Shown here piece after piece: positions 53,465-62,782 of a DNA stretch of 64,000 nt. Location: contig JAWLBM010000014.1 of assembly GCA_041687675.1 (NCBI GenBank), forward strand, positions 31,101-95,100, given 5' to 3'. A program made the position numbers and the translations under genes. The DNA is from JAWLBM01 sp041687675 (GTDB lineage Bacteria; Pseudomonadota; Alphaproteobacteria; Rhizobiales; Pleomorphomonadaceae). The notes under the pieces are model-generated. The model was not told where the DNA came from, ran no database searches, and worked only from the letters and a program-made list of their open reading frames with translations. The number at the start of each line of letters is the position of its first letter. Position 1 is the first letter of the stretch.

Positions 53465-54279
53465 CCGCCTACGAGCCCCTTCTCGCCCTCCACGGCATCC
53501 GCCGCAACTTCGGCGCGGTGGAGGCGCTGCGCGGCGTCGACCTCGAGGTTGGCAAGGGGGAGATCGTGGCGCTGCTCGGCGACAACGGCGCCGGCAAGTC
53601 GACGCTGGTGAAGATCATCGCCGGCGGCCTCGCGGCGAGCGGAGGGCGCATCGTCTTCGAGGGCCGCGAGCGGCGGTTCGAGTCGCCGGCCGAGGCCAAG
53701 GCGGCCGGCATCGAGACCGTCTACCAGGACCTCTCGCTCTGCACCAATGTGGACGTGGTCGCCAACTTCTTCATGGGCCGGGAGATCACCCGCAAGGTGC
53801 TCGGTGTCCCGATCCTCCAGGAGAAGGAGATGGAGGCGATCACGGCGCAGGCGCTGGCCGACGCCGGCACGAGCATTCCCTCGCTGCGCACCCGGGTCGA
53901 GTACCTCTCCGGCGGACAGCGGCAGGCGATCGAGCTCAACCGCTTCGTCCACTGGGGCGGCAAGCTGGTGCTGCTCGACGAGCCCTTCGCCGCGCTCGGA
54001 GTCGAGCAGACCCGGCGCGGGCTGGACATGGTCAAGAGGGTGGCGTCGAAAGGGATCGGCGTCGTCGTCATCACCCACATCATGGCGCAGGCCTTCCAGG
54101 TCGCCGACAGGATCGTCGTGCTCCGCCAGGGGCGCGTCGCCGGCGACATGAAGCGGTCGGAGACATCCCCCGACAAGGTCGTCGCCATGATCACAGGAGA
54201 CCTGCTGTCCGGCGCCGGCCCGGGCAGCGGGAACCAGACCTCACCAGAGGGCCGGCAGGACAGGGGAGAACAGCCATGA
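53461..54279 (+). CDS. sugar ABC transporter ATP-binding protein, single-domain FrcA-like
   Basis: 272 aa, one ATPase domain, as in the fructose (FrcA) type rather than the two-domain RbsA type. Walker A LGDNGAGKSTLVK (about residues 40-50), Q-loop VYQDLSLCTNVDV, signature YLSGGQRQAIEL, Walker B LVLLDEPFAALGVEQ, H-loop VVITHIMAQAFQ. The last 25 residues are polar and low in complexity. ATG overlaps the regulator stop; the binding-protein gene overlaps its stop. Confidence 0.92.
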   Translation: MTAYEPLLALHGIRRNFGAVEALRGVDLEVGKGEIVALLGDNGAGKSTLVKIIAGGLAASGGRIVFEGRERRFESPAEAKAAGIETVYQDLSLCTNVDVVANFFMGREITRKVLGVPILQEKEMEAITAQALADAGTSIPSLRTRVEYLSGGQRQAIELNRFVHWGGKLVLLDEPFAALGVEQTRRGLDMVKRVASKGIGVVVITHIMAQAFQVADRIVVLRQGRVAGDMKRSETSPDKVVAMITGDLLSGAGPGSGNQTSPEGRQDRGEQP

Positions 54280-55316
54280 GGCGTCTGACAAAGGCCGCGT
54301 TCGGTGCGGTTGCGATCACGGCGGTCATGATGTCGTCGGCGATCGCGCAGTCGAAGGGGACGATCTACTACCTGGTCCCGACGCTGCTCGACGAGTTCCA
54401 GACGGAATCCGTCAAGGCGATCGAGCAGTTCCTCGGCGACGTCGGCTACGAGACGGTGACCCTCAACGCCGACAACAAGACCGACGTGCAGCAAGGGCAG
54501 ATGAACGACACGGTGCTGGTCGACCCGGCCGCGATCGTCATCGCTCCGGTCGACTTCAACGCCCTCGCCGCGTCGATCGAGGACGCGCGCGCCAAGGGCG
54601 TGCCGGTGATGATCTTCGACCGGCAGATCACTTCCACCCCGGTCGACTTCACCTCGGTCGCCGGGACCATCGAGATCGGCCAGATCGCCGCCGACGAGAT
54701 CCAGCGGCTCCTCACCGAGAAGAACGGCAGCGTCTCGGGCAAAGTGCTGCAGGTGCTCGGCGATCCCGGCGATCCCTACACCCTCGACATCCAGAAGGGC
54801 TTCGAGGAGAAGATGGCCGCCCATCCGGACGTCGAGATCATCTCGCTTCCGGCGATGCAGTGGGAGGCGTCCAACGCCGGCTCGATCGTCTCCGACCAGC
54901 TGGTCGCCAACCCGGACATCGACCTCATCTTCGTGCACGCCGCCCACCTCTCGGTGGCCGCGGTGGCGGCGCTCGAGGCGGCGGGCAAGGAGCCCGGCGA
55001 GGTGATGCTGGTCTCCTCGAACGGCGCGCCGGTCGGCCTCGACCTGATCCGCCAGGGCTGGCAGCAGGTGGAGGTGGAGCAGCCGCTCTACGCCCAGGCC
55101 GCCGCCATCGCCATGTTCGCCGACAAGGTGGTGAACGGCGAGGAGATCCAGCCGGGCACCTATGACGTCCTCGGGCTTCCCTCCGAGCTGACGATCGAGT
55201 CCTGGGGTCCGAACCTGAAGATCCCCGGCGCGGCGATCACCAAGGAGAACGTCGACGAGCCGCGGTTCTGGGGCAACCTCCAGCCGCCAACCGACAAGGT
55301 CGAGCCCGTCCAGTGA
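54276..55316 (+). CDS. sugar ABC transporter substrate-binding protein
   Basis: 346 aa with signal peptide MRRLTKAAFGAVAITAVMMSS, cut near AIA/QSKG. Periplasmic-binding-protein type I (Peripla_BP_4): IYYLVPTLLDEFQTESVKAIEQFLGDVGY, VDPAAIVIAPVDFNALAASIEDARAKGVPVMIFDR, VIS-type hinge and VLQVLGDPGDPYTLDIQKGFEEKM. Binds a sugar or sugar-like compound in the periplasm. All neighbours overlap by 4 nt. Confidence 0.93.
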   Translation: MRRLTKAAFGAVAITAVMMSSAIAQSKGTIYYLVPTLLDEFQTESVKAIEQFLGDVGYETVTLNADNKTDVQQGQMNDTVLVDPAAIVIAPVDFNALAASIEDARAKGVPVMIFDRQITSTPVDFTSVAGTIEIGQIAADEIQRLLTEKNGSVSGKVLQVLGDPGDPYTLDIQKGFEEKMAAHPDVEIISLPAMQWEASNAGSIVSDQLVANPDIDLIFVHAAHLSVAAVAALEAAGKEPGEVMLVSSNGAPVGLDLIRQGWQQVEVEQPLYAQAAAIAMFADKVVNGEEIQPGTYDVLGLPSELTIESWGPNLKIPGAAITKENVDEPRFWGNLQPPTDKVEPVQ

Positions 55317-56380
55317 GTTCCGACCTCGCCCATGGCGCTTCCGGGCCGTCCGACGGCCCGGAGGCATCCGCCGACCGCCTGGCAGCGCTCGCGCGCCGCC
55401 GGGCGGTAGTGGAGTTCGTGCTGGACAACCTCGTCTGGCTGATGCTGCTGGTGGCCCTCGTCACCTTCTCGCTGACGATCCCGCGCTTCTTCCAGTTCGG
55501 GATCTTCGCCAACATCCTCGAGCAGTCGACCTTCGTCGGCGTGATGTCGATCGGGCTCGCCTTCGTCATCATCTCCGGCCACCTGGACCTCTCGGTGGAA
55601 TCGACAGCGGCGCTCAGCGCCATGGTCACCGGCATCCTGTTCGCGAGCCAGGGCATCGGCCTCGGCGTGACCTTCACGCCGGAATGGCTGGTCCTGCCGA
55701 TATCGCTCCTCATCGCAGTCGCCGTCGGCATGCTGATCGGCGTCATCAACGGCTTCTTCGTGGTGAGGATGGGGCTCGCCGCCTTCATCGTCACCCTCGC
55801 CTCCTTCATCTGGGTGCGCGGCCTCGTCGTCGCGATCTCAGGCGGCCGGTCGGCGCAGCGGCTCGATCCCGGCATCCGGGTGATCGGCACCGAGACGCTG
55901 TTCGGCATCCCGCTCGTCGCCTGGGTGGCTATCGCCTGCTTCGCGGTCTTCGCCTTCCTGCTCGGAAAGACGCCCTTCGGCCGGCACGTGATCATGGTCG
56001 GCGGCAACCAGACCGCCACCTTCCGCGCCGGCATCAAGGTGGACCGCGTGCTCTGGATCAGCTTCGCCCTCGCCGGCGCCCTCGCCGGCCTCGCCGGATG
56101 GCTGCTCGCCATCCGCACCTCGGGCGCCACCGCGAACCTCGGCACCGGCATGCTCTTCAACGCCTTCGCGGCGGTGGTCATCGGCGGCGTCAGCCTCAAG
56201 GGAGGCATCGGGCGGCTGCCGGGCGTCTACGCGGGCGTGCTGCTGCTCTATTCCATCCACACCGCCATCAACCTCATGGGGCTGCCCCCGCACTACACGC
56301 AGATGATCCTCGGCGGCCTGGTGCTCGCCGCGGTGCTGCTCGATGCGGTCAAGCTCAGGATCAGGGAGAAGCTGCTGTGA
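55313..56380 (+). CDS. sugar ABC transporter permease, FrcC/RbsC-like
   Basis: 355 aa from GTG overlapping the upstream stop. Eight or more membrane spans of the BPD_transp_2 family: GVMSIGLAFVIISGHLDLSVESTAALSAMV, GVINGFFVVRMGLAAFIVTLASF, GRHVIMVGGNQTATFRAGIKVDRV and the closing FNAFAAVVIGGVSLKGGIGRLPGVYAGVLLL. Forms the inner-membrane channel for the cluster's sugar. The stop overlaps the SDR start. Confidence 0.94.
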   Translation: MSSDLAHGASGPSDGPEASADRLAALARRRAVVEFVLDNLVWLMLLVALVTFSLTIPRFFQFGIFANILEQSTFVGVMSIGLAFVIISGHLDLSVESTAALSAMVTGILFASQGIGLGVTFTPEWLVLPISLLIAVAVGMLIGVINGFFVVRMGLAAFIVTLASFIWVRGLVVAISGGRSAQRLDPGIRVIGTETLFGIPLVAWVAIACFAVFAFLLGKTPFGRHVIMVGGNQTATFRAGIKVDRVLWISFALAGALAGLAGWLLAIRTSGATANLGTGMLFNAFAAVVIGGVSLKGGIGRLPGVYAGVLLLYSIHTAINLMGLPPHYTQMILGGLVLAAVLLDAVKLRIREKLL

Positions 56381-57147
56381 CCGGGAGACTTGCGGGGCGC
56401 GCCGCGCTCGTCGTCGGCGCCGCGCGGGGCATCGGCCGCGCCATCGCCGAGCGATTCGTCGAGGAGGGCGCCCGGGTCGCCATCGCCGACACCGTGGTGG
56501 ACGAGGGCCGCGCCACCGCCGCCGTCCTCGGCGGTCCGTTCGTCGAGGCCGACGTCTCGCGGCCGGACGACGCCGCGCGCGCCGTCGCGGAGACGGTGGC
56601 GGCATTCGGTGGCCTCCACATCCTGGTCCAGAACGCGGGCATCTACCCGTGGACGCTGATCGAGAACACCAGCCCCGAGGAGTGGGACGACGTCCTCGGG
56701 GTGAACCTCCGCGGCGCCTTCCTCGCGACGAAGGCCGCCCTCCCCCACATGAAGGCCGCCGGCCATGGCCGGATCCTGTTCACCTCCTCGATCACCGGGC
56801 CGCGGGTGACCAGCCCCGGCCACGGCCACTACTCGGCGAGCAAGGCCGGCATCAACGGCTTCATCCGGGCCGCCGCGCTGGAGTTCGCCGGCTACGGCAT
56901 CACGGTCAATGGCGTCGAGCCCGGCAACATCCTGACCGAGGGCATGAAGGCCCACCGCAGCCCGGCGTTCATCCGCAGCATGGAGGAGGCCGTGCCGCTC
57001 GGCCGCCTCGGCACGCCGAGGGACATCGCCAACGCATTCCTCTTCCTCGCCTCCGACGAGGCCGCCTATATCACCGGGACGACCCTCGTCGTGGACGGCG
57101 GGCAGACGCTTCCCGAGGGAAAGGACTTCCGCCTGCAACCTGGATGA
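56377..57147 (+). CDS. SDR-family sugar/polyol dehydrogenase-like protein
   Basis: 256 aa from GTG overlapping the permease stop. Cofactor motif VVGAARGIGRAIA, an Asp after strand two (VAIADTVVDE) favouring NAD(H), NAG at about residue 85 (ILVQNAGIYP: the NNAG motif is QNAG), catalytic Ser (LFTSSITG) and Tyr/Lys (HYSASKAG). C-terminus TGTTLVVDGGQTLPEG. It likely oxidises the imported sugar or polyol, the first step after uptake, and is the last gene of the transcript. Confidence 0.91.
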   Translation: MTGRLAGRAALVVGAARGIGRAIAERFVEEGARVAIADTVVDEGRATAAVLGGPFVEADVSRPDDAARAVAETVAAFGGLHILVQNAGIYPWTLIENTSPEEWDDVLGVNLRGAFLATKAALPHMKAAGHGRILFTSSITGPRVTSPGHGHYSASKAGINGFIRAAALEFAGYGITVNGVEPGNILTEGMKAHRSPAFIRSMEEAVPLGRLGTPRDIANAFLFLASDEAAYITGTTLVVDGGQTLPEGKDFRLQPG

Positions 57148-57202
57148 CGGGTCATCACTTTCCCGGATAAGGCGGCCCCGGTATTGGCGATCTTCGCGTT
57201 GC

Positions 57203-57229
57203 TTGAATACATGAGAAAAACTGTATCTT
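57203..57229 (+). promoter_or_regulatory. possible promoter for the c-di-GMP operon
   Basis: TTGAAT, 15 bp, TATCTT in the most AT-rich part of the 57148-57365 gap. Spacing is short, so the call is tentative. Confidence 0.3.
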
Positions 57230-57365
57230 AAGTCTTCCCGACGACACTTGCCCCAAGAGGACGATGGCGCCACGTCTCCGTTCGGAACCGATCGGCGGAG
57301 CAGCCGTGCCGGTACGGCCGGCTCGAAGACGGAGGAGCCGCCACGATGCCCGGGGGCGGGACCAC

Positions 57366-57734
57366 ATGGACAAGGGACGGACGGCGCGCCGGCTCAAGGC
57401 CAACATGCGCGCCTGGATCAGGACCGAAAGCGGCACCGCCTTCCAGGCGCAGATCGCCGACATCAGCATCACCGGCTGCCGCCTGCTCGGCAGGAACCTG
57501 CCGCGCCTCGAGGGCCGCCTCGTGCTGACCATCATCGACGCGGACCTGACCGCGGTCTCCGAGCCGGTCTGGCAGAACGGCTTCGCCGCCGGATTGCGCT
57601 TCGTGCTGCACGGCACGCAGGCGGAGATGGCCGAGCTTCAGGCCCGAGGAGCCGATCCGGTCCCGACCGCCCTCCGGCAGGCGATCCGCAGCCGCGAGGC
57701 GATCGCGGCCGCCAAGCGGCGGGTGCGGCGGTGA
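57366..57734 (+). CDS. PilZ-domain c-di-GMP-binding protein
   Basis: 122 aa from ATG 57366; an upstream in-frame ATG (57264) would add a basic, unlikely 34-residue lead. The PilZ core has a basic RTARRLKANMRAWI region and the D/N-x-S-x-x-G motif DISITGCRL. The arginine motif is imperfect, so c-di-GMP binding is likely but not certain. The C-terminal 35 residues are basic and helical. The gene overlaps the GGDEF-EAL gene by 4 nt. Confidence 0.78.
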   Translation: MDKGRTARRLKANMRAWIRTESGTAFQAQIADISITGCRLLGRNLPRLEGRLVLTIIDADLTAVSEPVWQNGFAAGLRFVLHGTQAEMAELQARGADPVPTALRQAIRSREAIAAAKRRVRR

Positions 57735-60700
57735 GCGTGCCCGATCGCCCCGGCGCGGATACCGGCCGCCGCGCGCGCCACACCCGCCGGCTGGCGCGCC
57801 GTCGCGACCGACCGGCCGGCACCCGGCGCGGGCTCTCCCATCCCTGGGTCCGGCTCGACGCCGCCGGCCGCCTCGTCGAGGCGAACGCCGCCTTCGAGCG
57901 GGTGATGGGCCGCTCCGCCGCGGAATGCTCCGGCCGGCCGCTCGCCCACGTCTTCGGATGGTCGCCGGACGCCTGGGCCGCCCGCCACCTCTCGGAGGCG
58001 ATCGCCCGCGGCCACGGCGCCACCCTCGACATCGACGCCACGGCGGCCAATGGCGCGACGCGCCGGCTCCGCGTCGACCTCCTCCCGCTCCCGGTCCGCC
58101 ATGGGCGAGCGGGCGGCTTCGAACTCCTCGCCGTCGATCTCACCCAGGAAATCCGCGCCATCCGCCACCTGCGCTCGGTGGTCGACACCGCCACCGCGGG
58201 GATCGTCATCCAGGACGCCGAAGGGCGCATCGTCGACGCCAATCCGGAAGCCGAGCGTCTCCTCGGCCTCACCCGCGACCAGATGGCCGGGGCCACCAAT
58301 CACGACCCGCGCTGGCACGTGCTGGACGCGACCGGCGAGCCCCTCCCCGCGGAGCGCCAGCCCTCGATGGTGGCGCTGCGGACCGGTCGGCCCGCCGCCG
58401 GCGTGATCGGCGTCGAGACGCCGGACGGCGCCCGACGCTGGCTGATGGTGAGCGCCCGCCGGGACGACGGTGCCGACAGCGGCCGGCCGGTGGTGATCGC
58501 CAGCTTCGTCGACGTCACCGCCGATCGTGAGCGGGAGCGCGCGATCGCCGAAAGCGAGCGGCGCCTGCAGGCGGTCATCGACGGCACCCGCGTCGGCATC
58601 TGGGAATGGAACGTCCAAACCGGCGAGATCGTCGTCAACGAGCGCTGGGCGGAAATCATCGGCTACAGGCTGGACGAGATCTCCCCCGCCACGGTCGAGA
58701 CCTGGGTCCGGCTCGCCCACCCGGACGACCTCGCCATGTCGGACGCGGCGCTGGAGGCCCACCTCGGCGGGGAGACCGAATTCTACGAGATCGAGTGCCG
58801 CATGCGGCACCGCGACGGCCACTGGGTCTGGGTGCACGATCGCGGCAAGGTCGCGTCCCGCACGCCGGATGGCCGTCCCCTGCTGGTGGCCGGCACCCAC
58901 CAGGACATCACGTCCCGCAAGGCCGACGAATGCGCCCTCGCCGAGAACGAGCGGCGACTGCAGGCGGTGATCGAGGGCACCGGCGCCGGCACCTGGGAAT
59001 GGGAACCGGGGGTGGACGCCAGCCGCGTCAACGCCCGCTGGGCGGAGATCATCGGCTACACCCTCGAGGAGATCGGAACCCTCACCGGAGACGGCTGGCT
59101 GGCCCACGTGCATCCCGAGGACCGGCCCAGGGCCATCCAGCATGCCGCCGACCATTTCGCCGGCCTGATACCGGGCATCGACATCGAGTTCCGCATGCTC
59201 CACCGCGACGGCCGCGTCGTCTGGGTGCACGACAGGGGCCGGATCGTCGCCCGGGACAGCGACGGCAATCCCGCCCTGCTTGCGGGAACCCACACGGACA
59301 TCACCGATCGCAAGCTGGCCGAGGAGGCCCTGACCCGGACCAACGCGCAGCTCCAGGCGGCGATCGAGAACTTCCCCGGCGGCCTCACCTTCGTCGGCCC
59401 GAACCTGCAGATGCTCGGCTGCAACCAGCGCTACCGGGAGCTCCTCGACCTGCCGGACCGCTTCTTCGAGAACGGCCTGCCCAACCTCGCCGACATCTTC
59501 CGCTTCAACGCCGAGCGGGGAGAGTACGGCCCGGGCGATGTGGAGGAACTGATCCGCGAGCGCGTCGAGCGGGCGCGCGTCCCGGTGCCGCACGCCTTCG
59601 AGCGCACCCGGCCCGACGGCACCGTGCTCGAGATCCGCGGCATGCCGATGCCGGACGGCGGCTGGGTGACCGGCTACCTCGACGTGACGGAGCGCGTGCG
59701 GGCCCGCGAACTCCTGCTGGAGAAGAGCCGCCAGCTGGAGGAGACCTCCCGCGAACTGCAGATCACCCTCGCCCACATGAACCAGGGCATCTCCGTCTAT
59801 GATCCGGACGGTCGGATCGTCGTCTGGAACATGCAGTACATCCAGCTCTTCGGCATGCGGATGGACGACGTGCAGGAGGGCATGACCCTCGTCGAGCTGC
59901 TCCAGATCCAGAAGCAGCGCGGCAACTTCGAGGGCGACGTCGTGGCCTATGTCGAGACCATCGCCGCCGAGATGGCCGTCGGGCGCGAGTATGAGGCGAT
60001 CGCCCGGATGAAATCGGGGCGGGTGGTCAAGTCGGTCCACTCCCCCCGCCCGGACGGCGGCTGGGTGTCCACCCACGAGGACATCACCGAGCGCGAGCGA
60101 GCGGCCGCCCGCATCGCCCATGCCGCCCAGCACGACCTGCTGACGGGCCTGCGCAACCGGGTCGGCTGGAAGGCCGCCCTGGAGGCGGCCGCCGGGCGGG
60201 CCGCGGAAGGGTCCGACTTCTCGATCCTCCTCGTCGACCTCGACCGCTTCAAGGCGGTGAACGACACCTTCGGCCATGCGGTCGGCGACAAGCTCCTTAC
60301 CGAGGTGGCCGACCGGATGAACAATTGCGTGCGCACCATCGACGTCGTCTCGCGCCTCGGCGGCGACGAGTTCGCGGTGCTCTGCGGTCCCTCGGAGGAC
60401 GCACGGGAGACGGCCGTCTCCGTCGCGGCGCGCCTGCTCACAACGGTCTCGGCCCCCTACGACATCGACGGGCAGGAACTGATCGTCGGCGCCTCGATCG
60501 GCGTCGCCGTCGCTCCGGCGCACGGCCGGACGGCCGACGAGCTGATGCGCAACGCCGACGCCGCGCTCTACCAGGTGAAGGCGAACGGCCGCAACGCCTT
60601 CCGCGTCTTCGACGACCGTCTCGCCGCCGCCGCCGACGACCGCCGACGGCTGGAGGGCGACCTGCGCGGCGCGCTCGCCCGCGGCGAACTCGAGCTGCAC

Positions 60701-61429
60701 TACCAGCCGGTGGTGTCGATCGCCGACCGTCGGACGGTGGCCATGGAGGCGCTGCTGCGCTGGCGCCACCCCGAGCGCGGCCTGGTCGACCCGGACGTGT
60801 TCATCCCGATCGCCGAGCAGACCGGCCTCATCCGTCCGATCGGCCAGTGGGCGCTCGCCCGCGCCATCCGCGACGCGGCCGGGTGGCCGGCGCATGTGTC
60901 GGTGGCGGTCAACGTCTCCCCGGCCCAGCTCGGCCACCGCGACATGGTCGACCTCGTCACCCGGGAGCTCATCCGCACGCGCCTCGATCCCCGGCGGCTC
61001 GAGATCGAGGTCACCGAGACGGTGCTGCTTGGCCGGGACAACCTGATGCTCGCCGACCTCCACCAGCTGCGCGGTCTGGACGTGCGGGTGGCGCTGGACG
61101 ACTTCGGCACCGGCTACGCCTCGATGGGGTACCTGCGCACCTTCCCCTTCGACCGGGTGAAGATCGACCGCTCCTTCGTCGAGGGGCTCGAGACCAGCCG
61201 GCACTGCGCCGCCATCGTCTGCGCGGTCGCCTCGCTCGCCCGCAGCCTCGGCATCGAGACCACCGCCGAGGGCGTCGAGACGGAGGAGCAGTTCGCCCTG
61301 CTCGCGGCGGCCGGCTGCGGCAACGCCCAGGGCTGGCTGTTCGGCCGCGCCCGGCCGGCCGCGGAGCTCGATTTCGCCGCCCATCCCGCCAGGGGCGCCC
61401 GCAAGCCGCCCGGCCGGGTGGTCGCATGA
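57731..61429 (+). CDS. six-PAS diguanylate cyclase/phosphodiesterase (GGDEF-EAL)
   Basis: 1232 aa, no clear membrane segment, so a soluble sensor. Order: PAS1 (about 38-140), PAS2 (150-272), PAS3 (276-400), PAS4 (405-535), PAS5 (537-660), PAS6 (676-790), GGDEF (795-960), EAL (970-1220). PAS3 and PAS4 are alike (ERRLQAVIDG/ERRLQAVIEG, RWAEIIGY, VWVHDRG), implying duplication. The active site GGDEF is at 877-881 and the I-site RTID at 868-871, five residues before it. EAL has EALLRW (1006-1011) and DDFGTGY (1123-). Both catalytic halves look intact. GTG overlaps the PilZ stop. Confidence 0.93.
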   Translation: MSVPDRPGADTGRRARHTRRLARRRDRPAGTRRGLSHPWVRLDAAGRLVEANAAFERVMGRSAAECSGRPLAHVFGWSPDAWAARHLSEAIARGHGATLDIDATAANGATRRLRVDLLPLPVRHGRAGGFELLAVDLTQEIRAIRHLRSVVDTATAGIVIQDAEGRIVDANPEAERLLGLTRDQMAGATNHDPRWHVLDATGEPLPAERQPSMVALRTGRPAAGVIGVETPDGARRWLMVSARRDDGADSGRPVVIASFVDVTADRERERAIAESERRLQAVIDGTRVGIWEWNVQTGEIVVNERWAEIIGYRLDEISPATVETWVRLAHPDDLAMSDAALEAHLGGETEFYEIECRMRHRDGHWVWVHDRGKVASRTPDGRPLLVAGTHQDITSRKADECALAENERRLQAVIEGTGAGTWEWEPGVDASRVNARWAEIIGYTLEEIGTLTGDGWLAHVHPEDRPRAIQHAADHFAGLIPGIDIEFRMLHRDGRVVWVHDRGRIVARDSDGNPALLAGTHTDITDRKLAEEALTRTNAQLQAAIENFPGGLTFVGPNLQMLGCNQRYRELLDLPDRFFENGLPNLADIFRFNAERGEYGPGDVEELIRERVERARVPVPHAFERTRPDGTVLEIRGMPMPDGGWVTGYLDVTERVRARELLLEKSRQLEETSRELQITLAHMNQGISVYDPDGRIVVWNMQYIQLFGMRMDDVQEGMTLVELLQIQKQRGNFEGDVVAYVETIAAEMAVGREYEAIARMKSGRVVKSVHSPRPDGGWVSTHEDITERERAAARIAHAAQHDLLTGLRNRVGWKAALEAAAGRAAEGSDFSILLVDLDRFKAVNDTFGHAVGDKLLTEVADRMNNCVRTIDVVSRLGGDEFAVLCGPSEDARETAVSVAARLLTTVSAPYDIDGQELIVGASIGVAVAPAHGRTADELMRNADAALYQVKANGRNAFRVFDDRLAAAADDRRRLEGDLRGALARGELELHYQPVVSIADRRTVAMEALLRWRHPERGLVDPDVFIPIAEQTGLIRPIGQWALARAIRDAAGWPAHVSVAVNVSPAQLGHRDMVDLVTRELIRTRLDPRRLEIEVTETVLLGRDNLMLADLHQLRGLDVRVALDDFGTGYASMGYLRTFPFDRVKIDRSFVEGLETSRHCAAIVCAVASLARSLGIETTAEGVETEEQFALLAAAGCGNAQGWLFGRARPAAELDFAAHPARGARKPPGRVVA

Positions 61430-62445
61430 CCGCCCCGGAGCCGGTGCTCCCCGAAGTCGGCGGCCTCGCCTCCGCCGACGCCGCCCAACGCACGCGCATC
61501 CTCCGGCGGGTGGAGGACCTCCTGGCGGCGACCGGGCTCGCGCCGGGCGATCCGCGCCTCCTCCCCTTCGACGACGTGATGCTCCGCCTCCTCGACGGCG
61601 CCGCCGCCGAAGAGCGCGCCGCCTGCGCCGCACGGCTCGCGGCCGCCGCCCTCGCCCCGCCGCGGATCCTCGACCGGCTCGCCCGCGACGCCGACCCCGC
61701 CGTCGCCGGCCCGCTGCTCTCGGCCGCGACGGCGCTCTCAGAGGCCACCCTCGTCGCCTGCGCCGAGGCGGGCGGCCAGCCGCATCTCGGCGCGCTCGCC
61801 CGCCGTCCGGTCCTGAGCGAGCCGGTGACCGACGTCCTTGTCGAACGCGGCGGCACGATGGTGCTGCTGGTGACGGCCGAGAACAGGGGCGCCCGCTTCT
61901 CCGGCTACGGCCTCGCCACCCTCGCCGGCCGGGCCGGCGAGAGCGAACGGCTGACGCTGGCCGTGGCGCGCCGGGCCGACCTGCCGCCGCATCTTCGCCG
62001 CCATGTGCTCGCCGGCGCCTCCGAGGCGGCGAGGAAGCTGCTCGTCGAGGCCCCCGGCGCGCCGGACCTGCTCTGGGCGGCGCTGGGCCCGGGCCGGCTC
62101 GACCTCCGCGAGGCCGTGGAGGCGGTGGACCGCCTCGCCCGCGCCGGCCGTCTCGACGAGGCGACGCTCCGCAGGCACGCCTCGGCGGGCTCGGTGGCGC
62201 ACGCGGTCGCCGCCCTCGCCGCCCTCGCCCGCCTGCGCACCGCCGAGGCGGAGGACCTTCTCCGCGACCCCCGGCCCGAGCCGCTGATGATGGTCGCCAA
62301 GGCGCTCGGCCTCGAATGGGCCACCGTCAAGGCCCTGCTCGCCCTCCGGCCATCCGCCGAACCGGCGCCATCGGTCCAGCCGACCTGGGAACTCATGTCC
62401 CTCGACGCCGCCCGCGCCACACTGGCCCGCCGGGCGGTGCGGTGA
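61426..62445 (+). CDS. DUF2336 domain protein
   Basis: 339 aa, soluble, leucine/alanine-rich helical repeats (HEAT-like). Features of DUF2336: RTRILRRVEDLLA, FDDVMLRLLDGAAAEERAACAARLAAAALAPPRILDRLARDADPAVAGPLL, LVTAENRGARFSGYGLATLAGRAG. DUF2336 proteins are alphaproteobacterial and appear with PilZ and response-regulator genes; function unknown. ATG overlaps the GGDEF-EAL stop, so it is likely a partner or effector of that protein. Confidence 0.88.
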   Translation: MTAPEPVLPEVGGLASADAAQRTRILRRVEDLLAATGLAPGDPRLLPFDDVMLRLLDGAAAEERAACAARLAAAALAPPRILDRLARDADPAVAGPLLSAATALSEATLVACAEAGGQPHLGALARRPVLSEPVTDVLVERGGTMVLLVTAENRGARFSGYGLATLAGRAGESERLTLAVARRADLPPHLRRHVLAGASEAARKLLVEAPGAPDLLWAALGPGRLDLREAVEAVDRLARAGRLDEATLRRHASAGSVAHAVAALAALARLRTAEAEDLLRDPRPEPLMMVAKALGLEWATVKALLALRPSAEPAPSVQPTWELMSLDAARATLARRAVR

Positions 62446-62782
62446 GGCGGGGTGAGGCGGAGGGGAAGGCGCTGGCGGATCTGGCTTCGGACTGGAAGCG
62501 TGTCGCTTCCAGCCGAAGCGGAATGCCGGAGCCAAGTGCCACCTTTGGTAGTCCGGCGCCCGAGGTCGGCCCGTTTCGGGCTACTCGTTCCAAAGGCGGC
62601 CGTTCGATGTCCGCTCTATTTGTCGGACATGCGGACTCGCCAGATAAGAAGCGATTCAGAAAACACATCTATTAGCTCGAGTCAGTCTGGCATATATTCA
62701 GCAGCAAACCGCTCCGAGAAGTGTCGGGAGAACCATATATGGCCCTGCGACGCGAAAAACTTCAGCGCATATGCATCCATGG
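62446..62782. other. intergenic region at a base-composition change
   Basis: 337 bp with no supportable gene. GC content falls clearly from about 62590 onward (runs such as GATTCAGAAAACACATC). It may be the edge of an acquired segment that includes the glycosyltransferase. Confidence 0.5.

Noticed and set aside
57638..61633. Long minus-strand reading frame opposite the GGDEF-EAL gene
   Set aside because: The plus strand has six PAS domains and intact active-site motifs; the opposite frame is low-complexity Ala/Arg/Gly/Asp.
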